Shown here: piece after piece, positions 1-11,667 of the stretch
Position numbering within the stretch: the stretch's first letter is position 1
How the letters are laid out: every line of letters starts with the position of its first letter
Origin: Neocallimastix lanati (nom. inval.)
Lineage: Eukaryota; Neocallimastigomycota; Neocallimastigomycetes; Neocallimastigales; Neocallimastigaceae
Reading direction: 5' to 3'
Assembly (NCBI GenBank): GCA_016946835.1
Contig: JACVTC010000160.1
Coordinates: 332,501 to 357,500, forward strand
Length of the DNA stretch: 25,000 nucleotides
Made by a program: the position numbers and the translations under genes
The notes under the pieces: generated by a model
The model's input: only the letters and a program-made list of their open reading frames with translations
Told to the model about the DNA's origin: nothing
Databases searched by the model: none

Positions 1-215
1 AAAAAAAAACAGAAACAAATATAAAAAATTTTATTATTATAAAGAATAATAATTCAAAGACCTATTTATATTTAAAAAATAATTTTATTACATAATTATT
101 ATATTATTTATAATTACTTCGATAAAAAATAGGCAGATTTCATATTTTAATAATATTTTAATATAAACTTAAATTAATTTAAATTTAAATACAATATAAT
201 TATAATATATATAAA
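1..215. other. AT-rich 5' flank of PEX19
   Basis: No gene is visible. The stretch is almost entirely A/T and should hold the promoter and 5' UTR of the PEX19 gene that starts at 216. The start codon has an A-rich leader (ATAAAATGA), common in AT-rich eukaryotes. No specific element can be assigned with confidence. Confidence 0.5.
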
Positions 216-2150
216 ATGACTGAACAAAATAAAAAACCCACTGAAGTTACAGACGATGATCTTGATGATTTCTTAGATGGTATTTAAATTTTATAGATTT
301 GTAATAATATATTGTATAGAAATTTCATTTCATTATATTTCGAGAAATTCAATAAAAACACATATCTATTCACTAAAAAGTGATTATAAATACAGAAATT
401 TTTTTTTAAAAAAAACTGAAATTGAACTTTAAGTATTAATTTGTGCTTATAAATAATTAAATAATGAAAAGTGTAAATAAAACAGATAAAGAAAACAAAA
501 ACAAAAAATAAAACAAAAACAAAAACTAAAACAAAACAAAAGAAAAAAACTAAAAAAAAAGAAGAAGAGGAGAAAAAAATAATAAAGGAATAATAATATA
601 ATAAAATAAAAACAATATTTAACTTATTAATTAAAATATTGATTTTTTTTATTTAAATATATTTATTTAAATTAAAAAGAGTATTAGTAATTAATATGTC
701 ATAATATAATATAATATATATTTATTGTATTATTTATTCGTGAATGAAATTATATCTTTCATGGTTAATAGGTGTTTTAGATAATTTCGACAATCAAAAA
801 ATTCCGGCTATTCAAAATGTGAAACCAAAAGTAAATGAAGATAATGACAATTCAAAAATAGATAAAAAAGGAGAGAAATCAGCTTCAGAGCCAAACCCAT
901 TTGATTTAGATTTAGAAGGTATTGATGATGAAATGGCAAAACAATTAACACAAGGTATGTTACAACTTTTACAAGGTATGGATCCAAATGATGCCAATCA
1001 ATTTGAGAATAATTTAGAGAAGATTGCTGGAGATTTAGAAAAAAATTTAAACGTCAGTGATAAAGAAAATAAACCAACTACTTCAAATAAAGGTAAAAAA
1101 TCTGCTACTACTTCTTTTCAAGATACTATTTCTGAAACTATTAATAATTTAAAAAACAGTTCAGATAAAGTTGAGGTAAATATATATATATTTATAAAAA
1201 TAAAAAAAAAAATAATAAACGTAAAATAGTAATACAAATATATATAATGAATTTTAATAAATTAATTACTGATAAAATAAATGAATATATATATACATGA
1301 AACCTATTAATTATTATATGACAATAACTTCAAAACTAAAAAATAAAAAAAAAAAAAATAAAAAAAATAATTTATTCGAAACAACAATAATATAATAATT
1401 ATTAACTAATAATTAAAAAAATTTAGGCTGAAGTTTCTGAAACAAATAATGACGTTATGGAAAAATTATTAAAACAAATGGAAGGATTGGTTGATGAAGA
1501 TTTTTGTGACATATTGTCAGGTGTCATTGATCAATTAATGTCAAAAGAATTATTATATGATTCAATGAAAGATTTATCTGATAGAGTAAATTTTAAAATA
1601 AATAAATAGAAATTTATTATTATAAGAAAAATGATATTAATATTTTATTATTAACTATAAATATTAAAGTACCCATCATGGATAGAAGAAAATAAGAGTA
1701 AACTTTCAAAAAAGGATATTGAAAATTACCAAGGTCAATATGCTTGCTGTAAAGAAATAGTTGATATTTTTGAAAAATATGATTCAAATGAAATTTCAAA
1801 AGAAGATAATAAAAAAGTTTCAGAATTAATGCAAAAGGTAAAAATAAATAGAAATGATGAATTTTAGTAAAATTTTTTATAAATAATTATTAACACTCTT
1901 TTTGATTTATATATTATCATATACATAATTATTTATAAATTTATAAATTAATGTATTACTTATTACACAACTAAATAATAATAAATATAATAATAATGAT
2001 CAACAATAATAATAATAATCACTACCAAAGATGCAAGGATATGGTAATCCGTAAGTATTTTGATTAAATAATAATAATTATAAATTTACGTATTTTTTTT
2101 TATGTTAAATTGTATATATTTTTTTTCTTTAATTTATTAATTTGTTTATA

Positions 2151-2202
<52 letters not shown>

Positions 2203-2348
2203 CATTTATATTAAATTTGTTATTATAAAATGAAATTAATAGACCAGCTGAAATATTAAAAGAATTAGCACCAGATATGATTGTTGGTCCAGATAATGTT
2301 CCACAAATTCCTGATAATATACCCGAAGGTGATTGTGCTCAAATGTAG
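216..2348 (+). CDS. PEX19: PEX19, peroxisomal membrane-protein import receptor/chaperone (6 exons, 306 aa)
   Basis: Exons, all GT..AG and phase-consistent: 216-279, 772-1175, 1427-1585, 1670-1837, 2031-2050, 2243-2348. PEX19 binds newly made peroxisomal membrane proteins in the cytosol and docks on PEX3. Seen here: an acidic N-terminal PEX3-binding helix (DDDLDDFLDGVLDNF, about residues 13-27, crossing the first splice junction); a central helix-rich region (PFDLDLEGIDDEMAKQL); the conserved C-terminal domain with SKELLYDSMKDLSDR, then YPSWIEENKSKLS, then MQGYGNPPAEI; and a C-terminal CAQM, a CaaX box for farnesylation. Length is close to human PEX19 (299 aa). Intron 1 is long (492 bp) and exon 5 is only 20 nt. 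The start at 216 is chosen because it supplies the N-terminal helix in phase with exon 2; an ATG at 744 lies in intron 1. Identity is firm; the exon 1 junction is slightly less certain than the rest. Confidence 0.92.
2051..2242 (+). repeat. PEX19 intron 5 with (TA)n and a 30-nt T run
   Basis: This intron between the 20-nt exon 5 and exon 6 contains a TA dinucleotide run (about 2148-2172) followed at once by 30 consecutive T (2173-2202), then a normal AG acceptor at 2241-2242. The T run is about 40 nt upstream of the acceptor and may act as an over-long polypyrimidine tract. It is also a likely site of length polymorphism or sequencing error. Confidence 0.8.
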
Positions 2349-2621
2349 AAGTATAGTAAAACAAACAAAAATAAATAATAATAAAAGTTAAATAGACCAA
2401 AAATAAATAAAAATAATCAAATAAAAGTATTTAGAGAAAAAAGAATAGTTTAATTAACTAAAATGAAATATTTTATATTAAAATGAAATAAAAAAAAAAT
2501 ATTATAAATCTCCTTTTTTTCATTTAAAAAAAAATAATATAAAACAATTATAATTATAAAAAATTGTTTATTATAAATTTTTACAATATATAGATAATAT
2601 ATATTTGCGGTTATTACAATT

Positions 2622-2679
2622 AAGAAATTTTTTATTGTATAATATTATAAAATTAAATTTTACAATAAAAAAATTTCTT
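2622..2679. repeat. Imperfect 18-bp inverted repeat (hairpin)
   Basis: The left arm 2622-2639 (AAGAAATTTTTTATTGTA) pairs with 2661-2679 (TACAATAAAAAAATTTCTT) with a single bulged base; the loop is 21 nt. It lies about 270 bp after the PEX19 stop, so it could fall near the 3' end of that transcript, but A/T-only hairpins are frequent at this composition. Confidence 0.7.
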
Positions 2680-2725
2680 GTTAAAATATTTTTAATAAAT
2701 TTTTTTGAACTTTAGAATTTTTTTT

Positions 2726-2849
2726 TTAATAATTTTTTTTATTAAAAATATATTTTATTTTTTTATTTTTTATTTTTTATTTTTTATTTAATAATTTTTT
2801 TTATTAAAACTATATTTTATTTTTTTATTTTTTATTTTTTATTTTTTTT
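2726..2849. repeat. 62-bp tandem duplication, T-rich
   Basis: Two adjacent units of about 62 bp, each beginning TTAATAATTTTTTTTATTAA and continuing as a run of ATTTTTT blocks. The units differ at a few positions (AAAATA versus AAACTA). No coding potential. Confidence 0.65.
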
Positions 2850-3031
2850 TTTAAATGTCTTAATGACTTATTTAATTATAATAAAGATAATTTATAGTTT
2901 TTAAATTTATTTAATGAAATATGAATAAATATAAATTAATATATAAATAATTTTTATTAATTTTTGAAAATAACAAAAATTTATTGATCTGTTAGTAATT
3001 ATTTATTATTCATTATTATTTAATAGTTAAC

Positions 3032-3404
3032 ATTTATTATTTATTATTTATTATTTATTATTTATTATTTATTATTTTTTATTTATTATTTATTATTTAT
3101 TATTTATTATTTATTATTTATTATTTATTATTTATTATTTATTATTTCTTATTTCTTATTTATTATTTCTTATTTATTATTTATTATTTATTATTTATTA
3201 TTTATTATTTATTATTTATTATTTATTATTTATTATTATTTATTTATTATTTATTATTTATTATTTATTATTTATTATTTATTATTTATTATTTATTATT
3301 TATTTATTTATTATTTATTATTTATTATTTATTATTTATTATTTATTATTTATTATTTATTATTTCTTATTTCTTATTTCTTATTTCTTATTTATTTATT
3401 TTTT
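3032..3404. repeat. Heptanucleotide TTTATTA minisatellite, about 370 bp
   Basis: Around fifty near-perfect copies of the 7-mer TTTATTA in direct tandem. Variant TTTCTTA copies cluster near 3143-3172 and at the right end (3361-3390), and there are occasional one-triplet slips. This is the largest simple repeat in the window. It is not a recognised telomere repeat and no gene is within 600 bp. Confidence 0.9.
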
Positions 3405-3481
3405 TTCCTGATTTTAATTAATTTACCTATAAAAAAGAAAAAATTTTTTTATTTTTTTCAATATAATATATATTAAAAAGT

Positions 3482-3517
3482 TTAAAAAATATTAATATAT
3501 ATATTAATATTTTTTAA
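3482..3517. repeat. 36-bp perfect palindrome
   Basis: Reads TTAAAAAATATTAATATA followed by its exact reverse complement with no spacer. It could extrude as a cruciform or fold as a hairpin in RNA. It is pure A/T, so chance is a serious alternative. Confidence 0.75.
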
Positions 3518-4104
3518 TTTGTTTTAATTATAATATATATATTAATAATCTTTTCTTTATTATAAATTAATATATTAATATATATATTAAAATCACAATA
3601 CAATTTTAATTTATTATATATATAAAATTTATATTAACATTAATAGTATTGATTTATTAATAATTTTAATATTATTTATGATATTTTTTTTTTGATTATT
3701 ATTGCTATTATTTATTAATATCGTTTTTTTAAAGATAATTTATTATCATATATTAATTCATTACATGTAGGTATATTTTTATTATATTAATACAATATAT
3801 TGTTATTTATTAAAAGTTTTATATACTTCTTCACTTTTCCATTATAATTGAATATCATAAAGTCTACTTTTTTTGTTTTTAATAAATATTTTTTTTGTAA
3901 CATTTTAAAAAATTGCTCCTTAATAAGTTTGTCATAATAAATTATTAGAAATTAATAATAAATTATACCTTATTTTTATTTTAGTATTTTAAAAGAAAAT
4001 ATTTGTTATTTATTAATAAAGTATTTTTATAATACTAATTATAAATTTAATTTATTTTTAATAAATAAAAAATATATGTGTAAATAAAAAATATATGTAT
4101 ACTT

Positions 4105-4110
<6 letters not shown>

Positions 4111-4138
<28 letters not shown>
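4111..4138. repeat. 28-nt A homopolymer
   Basis: Uninterrupted run of 28 A in the spacer. Similar runs are T30 at 2173-2202, T33 at 7344-7376, T22 at 8186-8207 and A25 at 17666-17690. Confidence 0.95.
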
Positions 4139-4140
<2 letters not shown>

Positions 4141-4660
4141 ATCAAAATAGATTTAATATCGTTTTTATTTAGAATAGTTGTTTTAACATTTTAAAAATAA
4201 TAAATGTTATTTTTATAAATAATATATAACTTAAAATTTAATGTAAAGGATGCCTCATAAATCAAATGAATAAATTAAAATTTTAAATGAAACTCAATTT
4301 AAACTATTAACATACACAATTAAATTTAATTGATTAATAAAATAATAATTATTAGAAATTAAAATCCGCGAAAGAAATTGTTAATTAAATATCAATTAAT
4401 TTTATTTAAAATTAATAAGTTAACAAATTAAATACTACTCACAAACTAAAGAGGATATAATTTTTTCAATAAATATAATAAAATAAAAAATTATTTAACA
4501 GGAAAAGAACAACAACAACAACAACAATAATAATAATAATAATAAAAGTATTATAAAATTATATTTTTGTTATTATTATTTTTATAAAAATTTATTAACC
4601 AAATTTAAATATTATGTTTATCAAAATTAAATATTGGTAAATATTATTTTCTTAACTTTA

Positions 4661-4734
4661 AATATAACAATTTTTAATTAATTAATAACATACAATAAAT
4701 ATAACAATTTTTAATTAATTAATAACATACAATA
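4661..4734. repeat. 37-bp perfect tandem duplication
   Basis: Units 4661-4697 and 4698-4734 are identical (each begins AATATAACAATTTTTAATTA). They lie about 260 bp upstream of the LEUNIG-like start codon, within the likely promoter or 5' UTR. The duplication looks recent, as no base differs. Confidence 0.85.
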
Positions 4735-4993
4735 ATTTATATAAGATATTATTATAATAATAATTTAACATATAATAAAATTGTATTGTAATATTTTATT
4801 ATTCACTTTGTTCAATACAAATTTGAATAATTAAATTTCAAAAAAGTATTAATATAAGTAAATTATAAAGTATTAAAAAAGTATTTTTTGATATTGCTAA
4901 ATATAAATTAAACTAATAAAATTCAATAAATAAAAAAGATATTTTATTTATAGATAAATTATTATCTAAAATCTTTAAATTTAAAATAATATA

Positions 4994-7341
4994 ATGTCTA
5001 ATTCATACCAAAATTCATTAAATGCTGGAGTTTCAGCGAATCTTTCTTTGAAAGAAAAACAAATAGATAACCAAAAGAAAGAAAATTTAAAGTTATTACA
5101 ACAAAAATACCCTAACTCCATGAATATTCCAAATTCAACAAAACAATTGTATTTGTTGCAACAACTTCAACAACAGCAATTACAACAAAGACAATTGCAA
5201 CAACAACAATTACAACAACAACAACAATTGATATATAATAAAATACAAAATAAAAGAAAAATTGATAGGGAGAAAATGTAACTATTTTAATTATTATGTG
5301 ATTGAAAATAAAATTATATTGATATCAATCTAATTTTTATTTTATTTTTTATTTTTTTTTAATTGTATAAAAAAAATCAATTTTTTATTAATAATTAATA
5401 ATTAAAAGGTTGGATACGTATATATATGATTATTGTATAAAAAGAGATTATAAACAAACTGCAGAATTAATTAAAAAAGAAGCAAAGATTTCAACGGAAG
5501 ACATTAAACAGATTAATTCCGAAGGGTTTTTATATGAATGGTGGACAGTATTTTGGGAAATATATTCAGCAAAAGAAAATAATGAAGAAGATACCACTCC
5601 TGAAGCTTTAACGTATATTAATATTCAAAATTTAAAAGCTAAACAAAATGAATTATTACGTCAGATGAATAGTGTTAATTCCCAAAAGGGTGTCAATTCA
5701 AATTCTTTAACTAGTCAATTATTAAATCCTCAGTTAAAACAATTACAACAGATGCAACTTCAACATCTTCAAAAGGGTCAATCTAGTACTTTACCACAGC
5801 AATCTCAGAATTCTCAACAACTTCAAGCTTCAGCTCAACAATCAGCTGTCCAGCAACTTCAGCAGCAATTACAAAATAAACAAAATCAAGGACAAACTCA
5901 ATCTCATTCAAATAGCTCATCTTCAATATTAAATAGTAATCAGAATCATTCTTCTACCCTTAATAACAGTAATAGTATTATACCATTATCAGCAAACCCC
6001 AATACAACATCTGGTACAGTAACTTCTAAAAATCCTCAATTATCAACAAGTAGCAGTCCACAATTTAATATAAATGGAACTTTAACTAGTTTAATGAATA
6101 ATTCTACTTATTCATCACAAAATTTACCGAATACTAGTCGTGCCCAATTAGTGAAGGCAGGGAGTATAGTTCAACCTCAACAACCTACTCAATCACCTCA
6201 TCTTTCGACCAATCCATCACCTCAGTTAGCGCAAGGAATATTAAGAAATTCTAATATATCAACCGCTTCATTATCCAACCCAAATAATTTACAAAATATA
6301 GGTGGAAATAGCGCAAGTGCAGCTTTGAATTTATATACAACCATGAAAGGTAATTCGTCGAATATTTCCCTTCAAGATAAAAGTCAATTATTATCTCAAT
6401 CTCAGTTAATGAAAATGGTCCAGAATAAAGTTTTAAAGTAACTATTCTTTTAAATAAATTTATTATATAATATTGTTAAGGGATGATAATTATTATAAGT
6501 ATAAAATTTCTGTTTTTTTATATACTAAAATTTTTATATAAATATTATATATAGTCAAATGAAACAACAGCAAAAAACTGGCTTAAATTCAACAAATGCT
6601 ACAGCAGCAACAAATACGGCTAATACTACAGTACAAAATTCAAGTTTAGGGATAACTAACCAAATCAATGTAAGAAATATTATTTTATTTTATTTTATTT
6701 TATTCAATCTGTGCTTTCATTATTTAATATTCTACTATTTATTTTATTTTATTCAATCTGTGCTTTCATTATTTAATATTCTACTATTTATTTTATTTTA
6801 TTCAATCTGTACTTTCATTATTTAATATTCTACTATTTATTTTATTTTATTTTATTTTATTTTATTATATTTTTATTTTTATTTTTATTTTTATTTTTTT
6901 CTTTATTTTTATTTTATTTTTATATTATTTTATTTTAATTTATAATATTTTACTTTTTTTCATTCAAGAATTGTTTTTTTGTTAACTTTAATTAAAATAC
7001 AATAAAATATATAGACAAGCAATATAAATAATGTATTAATTTTGAAGAAAAGTGCGATGTCACCAACTGATACTTCACAAGATATGTCACCACCACCACC
7101 AAAACGTTTACGTTCAAATAATGTTCAATATAGTCCAATTTTGACAAAAAATACTATCCAAAGCCCGGTATTAACTACTCAACAACGTATATAATTTATT
7201 TATATATAAAAATATATATTAAATTTTTAAACAATAGTATTTTACATTATTTTTATATTGGATAAATAAATCATTAGATCTTTAATATAAACTAAATTTA
7301 TAATTTGATTAAGTATTCTAATAAATAAATGAAATGATACT

Positions 7342-7383
<42 letters not shown>

Positions 7384-7932
7384 TAATTAAATAATAATTC
7401 AAACAACAATAACAAACAAACAAATAACAAATAACAAACAAACAAACAAACAAAAAACAAAAAAACAATAATTAAAAAATTGAAATAATTTAATTAAAAT
7501 TAAAATGATGGAATGATCATATTAAATGACAATAATAAATTTAAACTTTTATAGAAAATATAAGCGTAAATGCAAGTCCTGTTATGAATGCTAACAGTCT
7601 ATTAAATGATATATCAGCTTGTAAATATAATTTAATACTTAATTCTTATATATTAATTTATAGTACAACTTAATTTTTTTTTTTATTTTATTTGTTTAAA
7701 TTATATTTATAAATACAATATATAAATTTAGTATAGAAAATATTAATATTTTAAAGGCTTATTTTTATTTCATATTATATTATCATATATATATTTATTA
7801 TATATAAGTAATATAAAAGCATTCATAAAATGAATGTAATGAAATAATTAAATTTTTATATATTATAATCTTTCAAAGTTTTAAAATATAACATAATAAG
7901 TTTTTAACTTTATTATATTATATTATATTATA

Positions 7933-7966
<34 letters not shown>

Positions 7967-8948
7967 TTAAATTGAAATTGTTTTTATTTCAATAATAAAA
8001 AAAAAATATAGCACAATTAATTGGTAAAGATTGGTCAATAGCCAATAATAAAATTAGAAATCAACAATTACAAAGTTCAACAAATCTCTTATTAAGAAGA
8101 CAAAGTCAAATTCAACAATTACAACAACCTCAATTAGGTATTTATTAAAATATATATTATTAAATAAATATTTTTAAATTGTTACTTTTTTTTTTTTTTT
8201 TTTTTTTAAAAAAAATAATGAAAAATTAATATTATATATAATTTAAATATTATGTTATATTAAACATAATAATATATATATATGTTTAAATTTAAATTAA
8301 ATAAAGGATTACAAAATACTGAAACACAAGAATTGTTATTACAACAAAAAGCCATACAAGCACGAACGCAAGGTTTAAAAAATTCAAAAGCTCAAATTCA
8401 ATATAATTTAAAGTTACAGCAACAATCTGTAAATTGATTATTATTATTATTATTATTATTATTATTTTTTTTTTTTTTATCATATTTAGCTAGTATTTAG
8501 ATTTTAATAATAATAGAAATTATATTTTGTTAGTTTACTAATAATTTTTTATTTGATTCTATTTTTAATACTTTTTTTTTTTTTTTAAATTGAAAATATA
8601 TTATTTATAATAAATCAGCAATCTTCAAAATTATCTATGCAAACAACTAATTCAATTTTAACATCAACAAATGCCTCAAATTTTCAGTCACTTAAAGCAG
8701 CTAATATAACACTACCGCAAAGTACGTTAACATCGGAACCTCAAACGAATATGACTACAATACCATCAACAACTGAATCAGCAGATTTAAAACAAAATTC
8801 ATTATTATTGCCACAAGAAAATTCAATAAATAATCAAATTTTAATTAATAATTCTATAATTAATACAACAAATTTTGGTAAATATTTATATAAGAAAAAT
8901 CATTAACATATATATTTTAATAGTTATATATTTTAATAATTATGCTTT

Positions 8949-9019
<71 letters not shown>

Positions 9020-9534
9020 TTATAATAATATATATATATATAATTTTATTTTTATTAATAATAAAGACACAAAATCTCAAGCAGATAGTAAAACTATACC
9101 ATCAACATCTTCACAAGCGACTAATCCAACTAAAACATCAAATGAACAAATACAATTGTCATCATTACTTCAAAATCCAACAAATGATAATATAGGCCAG
9201 GTATTTTTTTCAAAACTTAATAAATTGAATTATTTAGAGCTTATTTAATTATTGAAATTATATTAAATAATTTATTATAATATTATTTATTTTAATTTAT
9301 TTTATTATATATAAATTGTAATATTTTATTAATTTTATTAAAATAATTTATAATAATAATAATATATGTATTAATAAAAATATAATGCGTATTAGTTATT
9401 ACAAAATACAATAATTGATCATACTATCAATGATACTGATGTATTTAATAAAAGTATGGAACTAATATTAAATTTTCCACAACAAATAGAATCTTTTGAT
9501 GAAAATCTTAATAAAACAGAATTTAAAACGATTG

Positions 9535-9614
<80 letters not shown>

Positions 9615-10545
9615 AATGATAGTAATTATGATTCATTTCGTACAATAACAAATGAAAATGAAACAGGTGTTGATGAAGATCCTGAAAAAATATTTCCATT
9701 ACCAGTAGAATCAGTTTTTTATGGTACAGGATCTAATCTAATAGAATTACCAGAAAAACAAAATGAATTGGCTAAAAAATCGAAATTTTACCAAAGTTAT
9801 AATCCAAATAATTTACAAATATTAACACCATTAAATTCATTGCAAGGACATAAACAAAAGGTATCTGTATGTGCTTTTAATAGCACAGGTAATACATTAG
9901 CTAGTGGTTCAAATGATAATAAAGTTATCATTTGGGATGTAAGTAATATTAATGTAAAACCTAGTCAATTATGGACTTTAGAAGGTCATAAAAAAACTGT
10001 AAATGTTGTCAGTTTTTGTAATTTAACAAATGTGGTTGGTAATGCAATTACCCCACAAACGGCTGAATCAATTTTAAACAATATTCCATCATTATTGGTG
10101 ACAGGTAGCATTGATAAAACTGTAAGAATTTGGAAATTAAATGGATTAAAAAAGAATGGTACAGTAAATGCTAAAGAATCTTATGAGATGTTGTCTGTTT
10201 TTGAGGATCATAATTGGGGTGTAACTGCAGCCGACTTTTGTCCAATTGGTGTATGTAATAGTCAAAATGTTGATGGATTTGGTGAAGTAAATAAAAAGGT
10301 TAATATTTATTGTGGTAGTTTAGATGCTGAAGGGGAACTTAAAGTTTGGAATATTGTAAATAAAAAAATATTAAAATCTGTTAAATTGGTAAGTTAATAA
10401 AATTAATTATATATTTTAATATAATATAATATAATATAATATATATTATAATATATAATTTTTTATTTTTTATTTTTTATTTTTTATTTTTATTTTTATT
10501 TTTATTTTTATTTTTATTTTTTATTTTTTATTTTTATTTTTATTT

Positions 10546-10582
<37 letters not shown>

Positions 10583-11667
10583 ATTTTTTATTTTTTTTAT
10601 TTTTTATTTTTTTATTTTTTATTTAATATTTAATATTTAATATTTAATATTTAATATTTAATATTTAATATTTAATATTTAATATTTATTATTTAATATT
10701 TAATATTTAATATTTATTATTTATTATTATATTTATATTTATATTTATATTTATTTTGTTTTATATTATTTTATTATTTTAATTTTATATTTTTGATTTT
10801 TTATTTTATTAAGTATAATTAGTTAAAATAATTATTGTAATGGTTAATTTTTAATAATATAAATAATAAATAATTACTAGTATAAGATTTTTAAATAAAA
10901 ATATTAATAATAATTCAAATTATACTCTAAATATATTTATATATATATAATTATATTAAAAATAGAATAAATCATCAAAATTTGATTATCTATCCAATCC
11001 ATTAAAATTTAGACCTGTAAATAATGGATCGAACTATGCATCTGATTCAATCATTGTATCAATAGTTGCAGCCTATGCTACTTCATTAATTGTAGTAGAT
11101 TTTTTATTACCATATAATAATATAAATGAAGATTCAACAGAAGATTATACCATAAGAACAAGACAAACTGATCATAAAAAATACATTTCAACATTAGAAT
11201 GGACAAATGATGGTCATAACCTTGTTACTGCAAGTGAAGATATAATATATGTATGGAATATTGATTCAAATAATGAATTTCAAATTATATATTCTATTTC
11301 ATCATCAGAGAATGAAAAAATATGTTCTTGTATTATACTTCCTGATCCCTATCGTCAACAAACTAATGCACTTACAACAACAAATAACATAAAAATTTTA
11401 CGTATTGCCTATAGTGCGTATGGTAATATATATATTTGGGAATTGGATAAAACTGGCAAAACAATGTATTCCCAATATACACAAGCATTAGGAAAAGTAA
11501 GTACTTATAGTAAAGCACATGCAGGAACCATTTGCTCATTAAGTAGTTGTTTAAGACCAAAATCTATTAGGAATAAAATAACAGAAGGTCCTATGAATGA
11601 TATTATTTTAGCATCTTCAAGCAATTCAAAAGAAAATAATTTAAAGTTATGGTGTTTAAATTTATAG
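4994..11667 (+). CDS. LEUNIG-like transcriptional co-regulator: LisH/LUFS + Q/N-rich + WD40 (11 exons, 1333 aa)
   Basis: Exons: 4994-5277, 5409-6437, 6555-6669, 7015-7186, 7555-7620, 8012-8137, 8307-8428, 8619-8877, 9067-9200, 9396-10388, 10966-11667; all GT..AG and in phase. After a Q-rich N-terminus (about residues 50-80), a LisH/LUFS domain spans about 90-150, with MLDTYIYDYCIKRDY and GFLYEWWTVFWEIY (134-147), the signature of LEUNIG, SSDP/SSBP and fungal SomA/Flo8 proteins. Next comes about 750 residues rich in Q, N, S and T, with a basic PPPPKRLR stretch in exon 4 (possible nuclear signal) and a poly-Asn run in exon 10. From about residue 915 to the end are WD40 repeats, e.g. LQGHKQKVSVCAFN, SGSNDNKVIIWDV, TGSIDKTVRIWKL, GELKVWNI and SEDIIYVWNI. 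By analogy it should be nuclear and recruit repressors or activators through LUFS and WD40 surfaces; targets are unknown. Start 4994 is the first in-frame ATG after an AT-only leader. Confidence 0.88.
6693..6839. repeat. Three tandem 49-bp repeats in intron 3 of the LEUNIG-like gene
   Basis: Units 6693-6741, 6742-6790 and 6791-6839. Each is TTTTATTTTATT followed by CAATCTGTGCTTTCATTATT and an AT tail. Copies 1 and 2 are identical over the unit; copy 3 has G to A in CTGTGC. They lie within intron 3 (6670-7014). An open reading frame that runs from exon 3 through the repeats is simple read-through. Confidence 0.9.
7344..7376. repeat. 33-nt T homopolymer in intron 4
   Basis: Longest homopolymer in the window, within intron 4 (7187-7554) of the LEUNIG-like gene. 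It is followed by CAA/CAAA-rich sequence at 7398-7466. Confidence 0.95.
8952..9016. repeat. (TAA)n microsatellite in intron 8
   Basis: About twenty TAA triplets within intron 8 (8878-9066). Comparable TTA runs lie in intron 5 (7937-7967) and intron 7 (8437-8465). In exon 10 the same triplet read as AAT (about 9535-9618) encodes the poly-Asn run of the protein. Confidence 0.9.
10410..10735. repeat. Simple-repeat block in intron 10 of the LEUNIG-like gene
   Basis: Intron 10 (10389-10965) is largely a TATAA run (about 10418-10445), an ATTTTT/ATTTTTT block (about 10458-10620), and about fourteen copies of the 7-mer TTTAATA (about 10621-10720). The last block has the same 7-bp period as the minisatellite at 3032-3404 but a different base at one position. 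Confidence 0.8.

Larger units (their letters stand above)
2349..4993. other. Gene-free AT spacer between PEX19 and the LEUNIG-like gene
   Basis: About 2.6 kb with no coding signal in any frame. It should hold the PEX19 3' end and the promoter/5' UTR of the next gene. It contains tandem repeats at 2726-2849, 3032-3404 and 4661-4734, inverted repeats at 2622-2679 and 3482-3517, a 28-nt A run (4111-4138), and a short CAA/AAT microsatellite (4510-4543). Confidence 0.75.

Noticed and set aside
744-771. ATG at 744 as PEX19 start
   Set aside because: It lies in intron 1. The ATG at 216 supplies the conserved acidic helix in correct phase.
812-997. 61-codon open frame on the - strand
   Set aside because: Antisense to PEX19 exon 2, with no family resemblance; a compositional shadow.
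3032-3404. Telomere-like or CRISPR-like array
   Set aside because: The 7-mer has no G-rich strand, and there are no spacers; a plain minisatellite.
6670-6825. Hydrophobic reading frame continuing from exon 3 (FYFILFNLCFHYLIFYYL), looking like membrane segments
   Set aside because: It is translation of the intronic T-rich 49-bp repeats after a clear GTAAGA donor.
8292-8483. 63-codon - strand frame with an isoleucine run
   Set aside because: Antisense to exon 7 and to an intronic TTA microsatellite.
11372-11560. 62-codon - strand frame
   Set aside because: Antisense to the last exon of the LEUNIG-like gene.
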